This document shows, piece after piece, positions 1 through 11,300 of a stretch of 64,000 bases of DNA (its first letter is position 1; every line of letters begins with the position of its first letter). The position numbers and the translations under genes are program-made. The notes under the pieces were generated by a model. It did no database searches. It was not told the origin of the DNA and was given only the letters and a program-made list of their open reading frames with translations. Origin of the DNA: Delphinus delphis (lineage: Eukaryota > Chordata > Mammalia > Artiodactyla > Delphinidae); the NCBI RefSeq assembly GCF_949987515.2, contig NC_082691.1, positions 61,015,740 through 61,079,739 of the forward strand. The letters run 5' to 3'.

Positions 1-191
1 GGCAGTGACATAGTAATTATCAAGCCCCTTTCAGGGGACTGCTTTATAGGACAATTGTGGTCTTCTATAATGATCAACTCATGCACCTCTTTGGAACTCT
101 TAAGAAAACTATCATGGACTCTTTCTCCCCAGAATTGAACTTATACATATATTTTATACCATTCAAAATGTCTGTACCATTTTAGGGGATT

Positions 192-755
192 CTAAAACAG
201 GCCAGTACTGTATGATCCAGCAATTCCATTCCTAGGTATATGTCCAAACGAATTGACAGCAAGGTCTTGAAGAGATATTTGTACACCAGTGTTCATAGTA
301 GTATTAGTCAAGATACCCAAAAGGTAGAAACAACCCAAGTGTCCATCGACAGATGAATGGATAAACAAAATGTGGCATATACATATAATTGAGTAATGAG
401 GAATGAAATTCTGGTACATGCTACAACATGAATAAACTTTGAAGACATTATGTTAAGAGTAATAAGTCAGATACAAAAGGACAAATATTGTATGATTCCA
501 CTTACTTAAAGTACCTAGAATAAGCAAATTCACAGTAACAGAAAGTAGAGCAGAGGTTACCAGGGTTTGGAGGGAGTAGGAATGGGGAAGTATTGTTTAA
601 TGGGTGCAGAGTTTCTGTTTGGAATGATAAAAAAAAAGTTCTGAGAATGGATAGTGGTGATGACTGTACTTGATACCACTGAATTGCATACTTCAAAACT
701 GTTAAAATAATAAATTTTATGTTATGTATATTTTACCATAATTTAAAAAAAAACA
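192..755 (+). mobile_element. Old L1 3' end (L1M-type), + strand
   Basis: The sequence carries the L1 ORF2 C-terminal signature in nucleotide form: 'ccagcaattccattcctagg' and 'caacccaagtgtccatcgac', then the end of ORF2 and a 3' UTR finishing in an A-rich tail at about 742-754. Several substitutions and stops show it is old and inactive. Confidence 0.85.
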
Positions 756-767
756 ATCACGTTGAAA

Positions 768-985
768 AGAGCCCGGACGTGAGAACCTGATAAGCCTGGC
801 TGGGTTCCAATCCCAGGTCTACCAGTTACCAGCTGTGTATGACTTTGGGTAAACTACTTAGTGTCTCAGAATGTCATTTTCCCTACCTATAAAGTTGGGA
901 ATAAACTACCGACCTTAGAGGATTGTTGTGGAAATTAATGTGATTAGCCTGCCACATATAGCCACTATTTAAAAAGGTAAAGAAA
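768..985 (+). mobile_element. MIR SINE, + orientation
   Basis: The core 'ctgggttccaatccc', 'ccagctgtgtatgactttggg' and 'ggattgttgtggaaattaa' match the MIR consensus in order, including its tRNA-related head and core. Confidence 0.8.
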
Positions 986-1098
986 ACTAGTATATATTAA
1001 GCAAGCAAAATCCAGTGGACTGTGTTAAGAATAAAGTACCACGTTACATAATTGCTTTTTGCCTCTAGGAAATAAGAATATTAACACAGAATAATACA

Positions 1099-1213
1099 GG
1101 AGGGCAGCAACTGAGTCTATGGAGCTGCCCCAGGAGCCAGAGCTGTCATATCCCCTCCTCTTCCACCTCCTGTTGCAAACAGTAAAGGCCCTTCGTACAG
1201 TTAAAAAAAAAAA
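1099..1213 (+). mobile_element. Short poly(A)-tailed retrocopy of an unidentified RNA
   Basis: About 104 bases of unique sequence end in a 12-base A tract and are flanked by the identical 11-mer AGAATAATACA at 1088-1098 and 1214-1224. This is the hallmark of L1-mediated insertion. An AGTAAA poly(A)-signal variant lies about 14 nt before the tail, pointing to the 3' end of an mRNA. The bases just before the tail (ACAGTT, that is ACA plus three) would also fit an H/ACA snoRNA 3' end, but I do not see a convincing hairpin-hinge-hairpin fold. I do not recognise the source gene. Confidence 0.7.
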
Positions 1214-1224
1214 AGAATAATACA

Positions 1225-2059
1225 AAGGAGGTAGGATTTTAGCATTGAAGAAACAGAGGTGCAGGACTTGCTTGAGCTTTCCAGTGACTAGAAGGACAGA
1301 AAGAACACAAAATTACCCTTGCCTAAGTCTGAGGTTTATTTCTGTTTCTGCTTAAATTGTTTTTAGATTCTCTAGGTTTTCCTCATTTTTGTAAACTGTT
1401 GGGGATTTTCTGCAGTATAGGTTTTAAGTCTTTGCAGTGGGTCTTGATATAGATTTGAAAACACAAATCCATATTCAAACCTATGCATGCAAACACACAC
1501 TCTACAGAGCAATGCCATATTTATCTGGAGATCAGACATCCTACAATATTAACTCTTTGGGACATAACCATTTTTGCAGAAGCATGCCCCAAAGCCCTCC
1601 GTGTAGCAAATGCCAGATATTAAGTCTTTGCTGAGAAGTGTCATGACCCCACGCAGATGACTGTATAGAAACCACAACAGAAAAACAGCAAGCAAAGTTA
1701 AGAGTGACAGCAGAGAAGGAAGCAGGAAGATAGCTAATGCCCGTATAAGCCTGGCTGGAGGCTGGCAACATGAGTAACCGCTGAGCCTGCCACATTCAGA
1801 AAAGGTTAAATTTCATTCCATTTGCTCTGCTTAGGAAAATGGGGGTATGTGCAGAATATTTTTAAATTGCATCCAAAATGATAAAAGTTTAATGCTTAAA
1901 GAGGTAGAATCTGTTATTTGCAGTACTCATTATGGAGTGAAGTGTTGTTATTTATTAATACGCTCTGTTTACACTGAGACATAAATAGCTAAATTTTATC
2001 CGTTTTGTCACCTAATTCTTTCTAAAAATCTAGCTATTTCTTTCAGTCTCCAGCACTTG
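1225..2059. other. WIPF3: Intronic sequence without recognised features
   Basis: This stretch upstream of the start-codon exon is ordinary A/T-leaning sequence. I see no exon-like frame with splice sites and no repeat that I can name. Confidence 0.5.
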
Positions 2060-2130
2060 ACACAATGCCTGCCTCACAGTGGGCACTCAGTATTTATTGA
2101 AAGAAGAATGAATGAATGAATGAGCGGGCA
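2060..2130 (+). mobile_element. MIR/L2 3'-end fragment
   Basis: 'acacaatgcctgcctcacag' followed by 'gggcactcagtatttattga' and an 'aatgaatgaatgaatg' tail resembles the shared L2/MIR 3' end. Confidence 0.55.
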
Positions 2131-2237
2131 AGTGAAGGAATGAAACTACCTCTAACATTTGTATGCCTGCCTGACGTGTATTACCTGTGCGTGAATAAAG
2201 ACATCCAAGTTTAAACTCACCCTTTTCTCCTTTTCAG

Positions 2238-2294
2238 AGCAGAGACCATTCTCCTGGGACCATTCCTAAGAAAGAAACACCCACGCTGTGACAT
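2238..2294 (+). other. WIPF3: WIPF3 5' UTR segment in the start-codon exon
   Basis: A pyrimidine-rich tract (CTTTTCTCCTTTTCAG) ends at 2237, giving a good 3' splice site, so this exon starts at 2238 with 57 nt of untranslated leader. The true first exon and promoter must lie upstream of the window. The start codon context is weak, with C at -3 and C at +4. No upstream ATG occurs in this segment. Confidence 0.75.
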
Positions 2295-2354
2295 ATGCCA
2301 CTGCCACCGCCACTGCCACCTCTGCCTCCGCCTCCCCCCCCATCAGCGCCCCCG
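2295..2354 (+). CDS. WIPF3: WIPF3 coding exon 1 (residues 1-20)
   Basis: The ATG at 2295 opens a run of Pro and Leu codons ([20 protein letters not shown]), the N-terminal polyproline segment typical of verprolins, where it serves as a profilin-binding or actin-based-motility-type site. The exon ends in phase 0 at 2354 before the donor CCG|GTAAGA. This ATG is chosen because it is the only in-frame Met before residue 161 and the next residues (VSTD in the following exon) continue the family sequence. The run seems shorter than the human one as I remember it; that is from memory and unverified. Reading on into the intron gives a 66-codon frame that is not coding. Confidence 0.9.
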
Positions 2355-5300
2355 GTAAGACCTGGGTTTTTCTTTTTCAGTCTGGTTTACTTGAATACAC
2401 TTGAGCAGGTTTTAAATGTTCAGAATCAGCCACCACCCAGCTCTGCTATGGCAGGTGGCATCTTTGGTAGCTGGCTCTACGGCTCCAGGGTCTAATTCCA
2501 AACCAGCCTGGCCAGGTATTTCCCTTCCCCTTCCGTGGCAGCTCCCACCCTCTACCTCAGCGTCGTCTACATGATTTCTCTTCTAATTCCTGCTGCTCGA
2601 TACAGGCTTCCCAGAGTCTCCCTAATCGACTGTTTCATCTCACGGGAAACCTCAGAGGGGAGGCCACGCTGAAGTGCATAGCCAAGGAGGCGTGTGCTCA
2701 GAGTCAAGTTCCAGTGTGTGATCTGGGTGGTGCTAACAGTAGCTTGGGCTTCAGTTGCCAGGTTCTGGGACCAAGTAAGAGGAGTGTCATGTGAAATGCA
2801 CAACAAAATATAAATCTCTAAATGAAATCTCCCTATCTGTACAAGACTGAACTCAGTCTATTTCGCTTTGTGTTGTCTCCCTTGGAGTTTGGTTTGGGCT
2901 TAGGAGAGGCCCAGAGAGTGGTTATTTTGTTTTAGGACAGGGCTTCCCACCCTTACCACCACTGACACTTGGGGCCAGGAATAGAGCCTTACCCGCTATC
3001 CTGCCGCTGGGGTGCACACCTCTCCACAGATGCGTGGATGACATGACCGCGGGAGTATAGGTTATGAAAGGAGGGTCTGAGGCCCTGCTGCACGGTCACC
3101 AGCCTTGGTGAGAACGAGGGTATGCTTGAGGTCCTATGTCACCCCCATGACATTAGCGTGGCACACTGACCGTATCTGAAGCGCTGGGGCATACACCTTC
3201 CTGAAACTTGGCCCTTGCCCTTGAAGAGAGTGGAAGGAAAGCACATGATGTGAGTTATACCTGAAAGCTCTCTGGCCAATATATAGAAAGAATAGGAATC
3301 AGTACTGAATTTCCACTGCCGAATTTGACACAAAGAAGGCATGGAGATGAACAGTTTATAAGTGAAAGAAGCATACAGGAAACTATAATGTGGGTCTCAC
3401 ACAGACTTGCTGGGCCTGAAGAAGCACAACTTAAAGTAACTCCCAATACCACAGTATGTCCATAAACTTAGCCAGAATAAATAAACTTATCAAAACCCAT
3501 ATTGTTGGGGACTTGGGGAAATAAACTCTTTTAAACATTGCTGGTGACATACCTGGGACTCAACAAATGTTGAATGAGTCTTTCCGGAGTGTTCTCTGAC
3601 AAAAAACAATAAGCCTGAATATATCGCTTTTTCCCCTGGTAATCAAGTAGTTTTATTTTTGAGACTGACTTAAGAATTTAACCCTAAAGGAACCAAAAAA
3701 AATTTATACAGTATGTGCACAGCAACGCTAGTTATTCTAGTGAAAAATTAGATCTTAAATGGTTTGTGAGAACTAAATGAACTGTATTGTCATGCTGTTA
3801 ATTAAAAATTGCATTATGTTAAAGTGTTAATTAAAAATTACATTTATAACTGTGCTGATAATGGAAAGTAGATATGGAATGATGAATTAAAAACAATGCA
3901 CATTTTGTGCATCATGAAATCAGCTATATATGTAATAAATAGGAAAGACCAGAAAAGAATTTTGAATGCTGATAATAAAATTTTAACTTTCATTAGGGAG
4001 TCTTTTTCTTTTAATATGCTTAAGTTCATAATAAACAAAAATAATTCTGCATTTGGATAATTCTTGCATTCCCTTCCCCATTCCTAAATTTTTTTTTTTT
4101 TTTTTGCTACCTATCTCATGGAGGAACTGATCAATTTAGGAGGAAAACAACCATGTAAATTTTAATTTTTTTGTTTTTGTAGATTTATTCATTTATTTAT
4201 TTTTGGCTGCATTGGGTCTTCATTGCTGCATTCGGGCTTTCTCTGGTTGTGGCTAGCGGGGGCTGCTCTTCGTTGTGGTGCGCGGGCTTCTCATTGCGGT
4301 GGCTTCTCTTTGTTGCGGAGCATGGGCTCTAGGCATGTGGGCTTCAGTAGTTGTGGCACATGGGCTCAGTAGTTGTGGCTCGTGGGCTCTAGAGTGCAGG
4401 CTCAGTAGTTGTGGCTCATGGGGTTTAGTTGCTCCGCAGCATGTGGGATCTTCCTGGACCAGGGCTTGAACCCATGTCCCCTGCCAGGAGGATTCTTAAC
4501 AACTGCCCCACCAGGGAAGTCCTTTAATATTTTGTTAAGACGCATTTTTCTACAATCTGGGAAAAATATTTACAGTGCATATTATAGGCAAAGAATGAAC
4601 AACCTGAGCATATAAAGAGCTCTTAGGGATCAATATGGAAAGGATGAGTAGAAAATGGGCCCAGGATATGACCAGGCAGAAGAAATACAAATGTTTCAAC
4701 CTCACTATAATTGAATAAACACAAATTAAAATAATGAGAAATCATTTTCATCTATCAGTTTGGTGGTGGTACTTTTTAAATGTTGCCTGGAGTGTTAGGA
4801 ACCAGGCACTTATAACATTTTTTTTTAGTGGTTGATTTATTTATTTACTGCTACAGGCACATCCATTGCCCCCTTCCCATTTACCCATACCCACCGTACA
4901 CAAGGTTGGATGATTTGATTTAAGAAGTCTGCGGCATATAGTCATTTGTTATACCAGGTACTTATACCTCTTAATAGGAGCAAATATTGGTATAATCCCC
5001 TAAAACACAATTTGTTAATATGGATTAAGTCCCTTTAAAAAGTGGTTGTACTCAATGACCTAGTTTCACTTCAAGTAATTTCCTTTCAGTAACTCATCAT
5101 AGTGTACAGAGATTTTTAGCTATAGATTATTAATGAGAGCATTATTGTGATAGCAACCAAAAAAAAAAAGAAAGAAAGGAAACAATCTAAATATTTAAAA
5201 CCAGAAGATTCAATAAAAAATGATTATGTAATCCACAAAACAGTATTCTAGGTAGCACTGAAAATCATATCAAAATTATTTTGTAACTCCCAGTATAATA

Positions 5301-8300
5301 ATTGATTCAGGCAAGGATCATTCGTGAAACCTAAAACCACTTAGGGAAATGTTTTGGAGAACAGGATGTTCACAGGATCCCAAGTGGCACCCACAGATTA
5401 CTTCTAATTACAAAGGGGAAATGTACCTTTAACAGGGATCAAAGTGTCACCTGTCATAGAATGACCTTTACACAGCCTTTTGCTGTGATGCAACAAGAAA
5501 TACATAGTATCACCCTGCAGTGACCTGCCAAAAATTAGTGTTCTTTGAGCAAGCAACTAGGCACATCCAGAATGTGGGACCTTCTACGACAGAGGTTGGC
5601 AAACCAGAGCAGAACCCATGGTTCAGTTTTGGTACAGCCCTCGAGCTAAGAATGGTTTTTACATTTTCAAGTGATTGAAAGCAATCAAAAGAAAAATAAT
5701 ATTTTGTGCATATGAAAAATATATGAAATTCAAATTTTAGTCCATAAACAAAGTTTTATTGGATGACAGCAATGCTTATTCATTTGCATATTGTCTCTGG
5801 CTGCTTTTATGTTACAGTGACAGAGCACCAATTAAACAACTTGTCTCCCCCCAAAGAAGAATTCTTTTCATCTCACTAGTTGACCTGTGTTTTAAAAATT
5901 ATATTCAGGGGCTTCCCTGGTGGCGCAGTGGTTGAGAGTCCGCCTGCCGATGCAGGGGACACGGGTTCGTGCCCCGGTCCGGGAAGATCCCACATGCCGT
6001 GGAGCGGCTGGGCCCGTGAGCCATGGCCGCTGAGCCTGCGCGTCCAGAGCCTGTGCTCCGCAACATGAGAGGCCTGCGTATCGCAAAAAAAAAAAAAAAA
6101 AAAATTATGTTCAATTATTATTATTTTGTTTTGAATTTCATCAATAAAAATTTTGTGGGAATTTGTTTTCTTTTTTCTTATATCGTACTTACAGAACATC
6201 CCTGATTTTGCCTCTTGGCCCACAAGGCCTAAAATACTTACTATCTGGCCCTTTACGGAAGAAGTTTTGCCAACACGTGTACCTACAAGATAGCTGGCTT
6301 CATTCAGCCTTCCTTTTGTCACCAGCAGCCAGTGATCTTGGTACACTTGCATCAGATCATGTCCCCTTCCCCATCACTTTTCAAGGGCTTCCCATCCCCC
6401 TCTTAACTGTGGGCCGCTCCACTTGCATGACCCGGCCCCTGCCTACCTCTCAGACCTCATATGGTGCCCCTCTCCCCATGTCTTCTACTCCAGGACTTTA
6501 GCATGGCTGTTTCTTCTGCTTGGAAAGCTCTTTCTGCTCAGCTCAGCCCAGGTGTCCCTTCCTTGAAGCATCATTTCCTCACACCCCACACTGGCATTCA
6601 TAACATACTTTTAAACCCCTCCTTCATAGCAGTTATCAGTTTTTCAGTTAGTTTTTATTTGACTGGGGTCCACATTTTCTGTTTTGTGGTCTTTTCTGTC
6701 CCTAGTGCCTGGCTCACAATAGCTACTCATTGAATGAATGGATGGATGGATGCATGACTGAATGAATACCTGTGTAAATAGCATTAGGAAATGGAGTTAA
6801 ACTCTTCATAAGCAGTGTTCAGGACTTTAAACATCTACGCTTATGGACCAGCATGGCAGATTTTATTATATGTAATCTTTGCAAGGAGGGGGCATTTTGT
6901 GTGATATGTCTGATCAGGCTTCACCTTAGCTCTGGAAGATCTGGGGATTAGACCAAGGCTAAAAGTGTTTTGATTTTTCCCTCCTAACCTCTCACCTTTC
7001 CCCTTCCTGCCCCTCCCATTCTCGTCTCCTCCTCTCCCTGATGTGCATCCTTTGGAACCGAGAAAAGGGCTGATGGGCCTTGCTGAAGTTCTGAAGCAGG
7101 CTCTAAGTGAAAGCCAGACAGCCCTCGTCATCTGGTTTCCCTTCTTTTCTTGCCCCTATTTCCCTGTCTTTTGAGCACTACTCCTTTGTCTCATCCCTTT
7201 GAAATCCAGAAACCATATAAAAATTGCCCACATGGTACATTGGTCCACTTATAATGAAATTATTGTTGCTTTGGTTACACAATGTAACTTTTTTAAAAAA
7301 TCTGAAGAAAATACAATGGATTTGATTTTTGAAACGCAGCAAAATTTTTACTGAGCTTTTGTTTTCCAGTCTTCTTTGGCCCCTTGGTAGTGTCCAAGAC
7401 GTGAGAAGGAACTCCTTGAGGGCCTGTGATTTGTCTTCTTTTTTGCCCCAATTGTGTAACATTATCTACAAAAGAGGAAGGGACTATATGGGTCTCTGAC
7501 CAGATGATAAATTCTTTGGAGTTGGGTTGCCTAGGCAAAGCCTAAAAGAAGATTTGTAAAGTTTTATAGCATTATTTTTTAATGTTGCTGTTCAAGCTTA
7601 AATATCCCAAGGAGGCAACAGTACTCCTAGGGGGGGCCTATGTCTTATTATTTAAAATCAAAAGGAAAACTGGCTTGATAATCATTTCTTTTCCATGATA
7701 AGCAAAACTCTAAGTAGAAAGACACCATGGATCCAGGTACTCCTCTGCCTGCCTGTTCCAGGGGTAACATTTAATAAAGTGCTGGAGGGAAATTACAATG
7801 AGAAGCATATTGTTCTGTTCCCTCATTACTCTTTGCCAGAGTCTTTGTTTGCATTCAGGAAACTCAGTGAGATGATTTTTCTCCTTGCAGTGTAACGATT
7901 GCATGATTCATGGGTGGGGTAGACTTCCCAGTGTCAGGAAATACCAGCTGAGGCTTACATGGGGAGGTTTTCCCACCATCTCTAGGATGCAGGAGCTCAT
8001 GTGGTATAAAAAACATGTCAATCTGTGAAAGAAAATGTGGAAAATGAAGTGGTATCTGAAGCCCCATAAGAGCCTCTTTTGGAGTTTTGCGTTTGCTGTG
8101 GTTAAAAAAAAAAAAAAAGACAGGGGTCGGGGGCCGTAGGTGGAAGGGGGCTCAGTAGAATTGCGTATTACCCTATATTCTGGAAACGGTAATTTGCATG
8201 TTGACTGGTGCATTTAGAAGAATGAGAGGCTTAAAAACTCTTAAATACTGTCACTCACTTAGATTCTCCTGACATTCTGGTGCTTTGATTAGTGTCACTA

Positions 8301-11300
8301 ATGAGGGATTGGGGACGTTTACCCAGGGTTGACAGTGGCCACTGGGACAAGGAAAAGTCTTTTGCATTAGTCCAAGCTATTAGGAGAGTATTAAGTTGAC
8401 ATTTGGTCCTTGCTTAAAACAGTTTGCAAAAGTGCACGTCTGCCTTCAAGTAATTTTAAGAACGAGATCCTCCCTTTCTCCTCTGCCGGTTTGTACCTGC
8501 AAGCAGTAACAGGGCTTCAGTGAAAAAACGAGGCAGTCTGTAGCAGATTTACTTGGTCTGCAAGAGAGGTGTGTCAGGACCTGCCACTCATACTTCCAAA
8601 GGGCCATTCAGCACGATATTTAAATGTGTTTCTTTTTCACAGCTGTCAGGTAGGAGGCATGGCAGGAAAAAAAGGAGAAGCTTGCAGTGGTGTGCTGGGG
8701 GCAGCAATTGTGCACTCAGAACGCCTGGAACTTGGCAAGAAAAGCCTGCGAGCGCTTGTTAAAGGCCTTTATCAAATTGCATAGGAGCCCAGGAGCCTAA
8801 GCCGTTCACACAGCGTCTGAGCCGAGGGATATGGCAGGAAGCTGCCATGGGCCAGGAGGCCAAAGGGCAGCCGTTGAAAGCCTCAGCCATCTCGGTAGCC
8901 GCAGTTACTATCTGGAGCTTAATTTTACTCTGGAATCTGCTGGCTCTTTGCCTTTGAAATCTTTTACAATTACAGTGTAACTAACAATTCCTAGAAAAAC
9001 TGCCAGTGAACTACTTCCCCTACCCAGGGTTGTCTTTTCATATATGCACGGTTATACTGAGGAGGGCCACGTTGATTTGGAGCCTGGGCTCTTTGGGGCT
9101 ATGTACCCCTTCCCCCAGACTGCGCTTTCCTTTCTTGCCATAAAAGAGAAAAAATGACCAACATCAGGTTGTTGCTGGCAATCAGATATCCAGCCCTGAC
9201 CCGGTCGAGAAAGCTGCAAGCGAGGGATGAGGGGTGCTGTGATCTTGGGAGCACGAGCATATCCTTGCAGTGGGGTATTGGCAGCTAGAAAAAGTCATGT
9301 TTCCTAGGATGCTTAATGAAAAGACAGGTAACGTGAAGTGGAAAAAGCAGGCTACATATGGGTAATGTGGTCCCAACTCTGTAAAACAAAACTCTGTGTA
9401 CTGCTCATTTGTGTGCTCTCAGATCAAGACAGTAAGGAAATAGTACACATACAATGATAACATTGCTGGTTATCTGGGGGCCGTATGCATGATTTCTGTT
9501 TTCTCGTTTGTATGATTCCACATTTTCTCAAATATCTACATGGAGCATTTATTACTTTTATAAAGAGAAGAAAAGGTTTTAAGAAAGAAAAAGGAATGAA
9601 TAATCATTTACCTACTGATCATATAATAATGATCTACAATAATAATAACAGGCATCTACTGAACAGCTATTGTATACCAGGTACTGTGCCAGGCGCTTAA
9701 TGAGGATTATCTAAATTCATATTTACAGTAATCCAGTGAGGTGGGATGATAGTGCCCTTTTACAGATGAGGAAACGGAGGCACAGAGAGGTTACTAAGGT
9801 GCCCAGTGTCATACAGCCAGTAAGTGATGGAGGCTGGATTCCTCCCCAGGCTCTCTGAGAGCCTTACTGCTCTGTGTTCTACTGCTTCCAAATATATATA
9901 CAGCTGGAATAAGCAGTGGATGACCACAGCATCAAACACTTATGTAGTGCTTACTGTATGCTTTGTGTTGTCCTAAGGTGCTTAGCGCATAATTGAATTA
10001 ATCCTCACAGTAACCCTTTGAGGCAGGTACTGTTGTTATTCTCGAGGATGAGTTAACTGCGGCACGGAGGGGAAGTGACTTACACTGGATCACACAGCTA
10101 GTAACTGGCAGAGCCATGGTTTGCATTGCTGGCAGAATGGCGCCAGAGTCTCTGCTCTGAACCACTAAACCAGCTGCCCTTTGCTGTAGACCTTCTCAGA
10201 TTCAAGGGGTAGGGGTAGATTACCCCTACCCCTTGAATCTAAGAGCCAGGAGATCAATGGTTCCCCTTTCTCACACCTAGGACAGAGCTCCCAGATTTCT
10301 TCCTGTATCCCCAAGCCTCCTCCTAAGATTGCTCTTTTCTTTTTTTTTTCTTTCCTTTTCTTTATGGTTCCACCATTTCCCCTCACTTGCTTATTGGTTT
10401 TTTTCTCCTTTTTTAATAGAAAAAAAAAACATCTTGCAAGACACCCTCTGAATAAAACCCATGGTTTAAAAGCAGAGAGTCAGCATTAAAGAAGCAGGTA
10501 CAATGCCAAAAACCCCTCCGTTTTGTCTTGTCTTTAGTTTACAGCTGGGCTTTTTATGGACTCAAGAAAACAGGCTCTCTGCTAACAGTGCAGGGCACAC
10601 AGTGGAGACAATAAGTGCCTTTGAGCTCAATGACTGCAGACTGTGTCCTTAAATTTGACCAAACCATCATGCTAATTTACTGAGCTTTTGCTGCACGGAA
10701 TTACCCAGTTTCTGCCTCTGAAGAGTTTAGAACCTGAATCCAGGGAAGACTGGACTCAGTCATGGAAGTGCTGAAAGTATAGTTGATTATTCCCAGACCA
10801 GAACACTGTCCCTTGCATTGCTTCTTCATTACGTATTTCCTGCATATGGGACCCTTGAAGTCTTACCTTTAAAGAGCCCTCCTGTCCTCTGATTAGTCAC
10901 CTTTCATCTTCCTAAGCTTACTTCTCTGAGCATCAGGCACTAGGTCTTGCTAATGCTTTGGGTTCTCTCCTAAACAGACGAGTCGAGGGATGAGAGGATC
11001 TTGGGGTCAGTGAACAATTAGTGAGTTACTCCGAGACAGGGATTCTGTGCCAAGGTTAGTACTAGGCACACAGTAGGCACCCAGTACCTAGCATGATTTC
11101 CTGAACTAGTGAGTTTAGTGAAGATATTGTAATTTACAAAGCAAACCCACTGTGAACTAACCAACCACTACTTTACATCTTCCACCTGTCTAAGCCCTGA
11201 AAGCCAGACACATTCTATGTTGTGTCCTGTCAGAACACCATTAACACGTTCACATTTTGCTGAGAATATTAGAAGTAACACATTCAGGGATAGCACAAGT

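Noticed and set aside
5908..5990. tRNA-like heads of the CHR SINEs as tRNA genes
   Set aside because: They descend from tRNA-Glu and keep A/B-box-like words, but they are part of poly(A)-tailed SINE units and show no intact cloverleaf.
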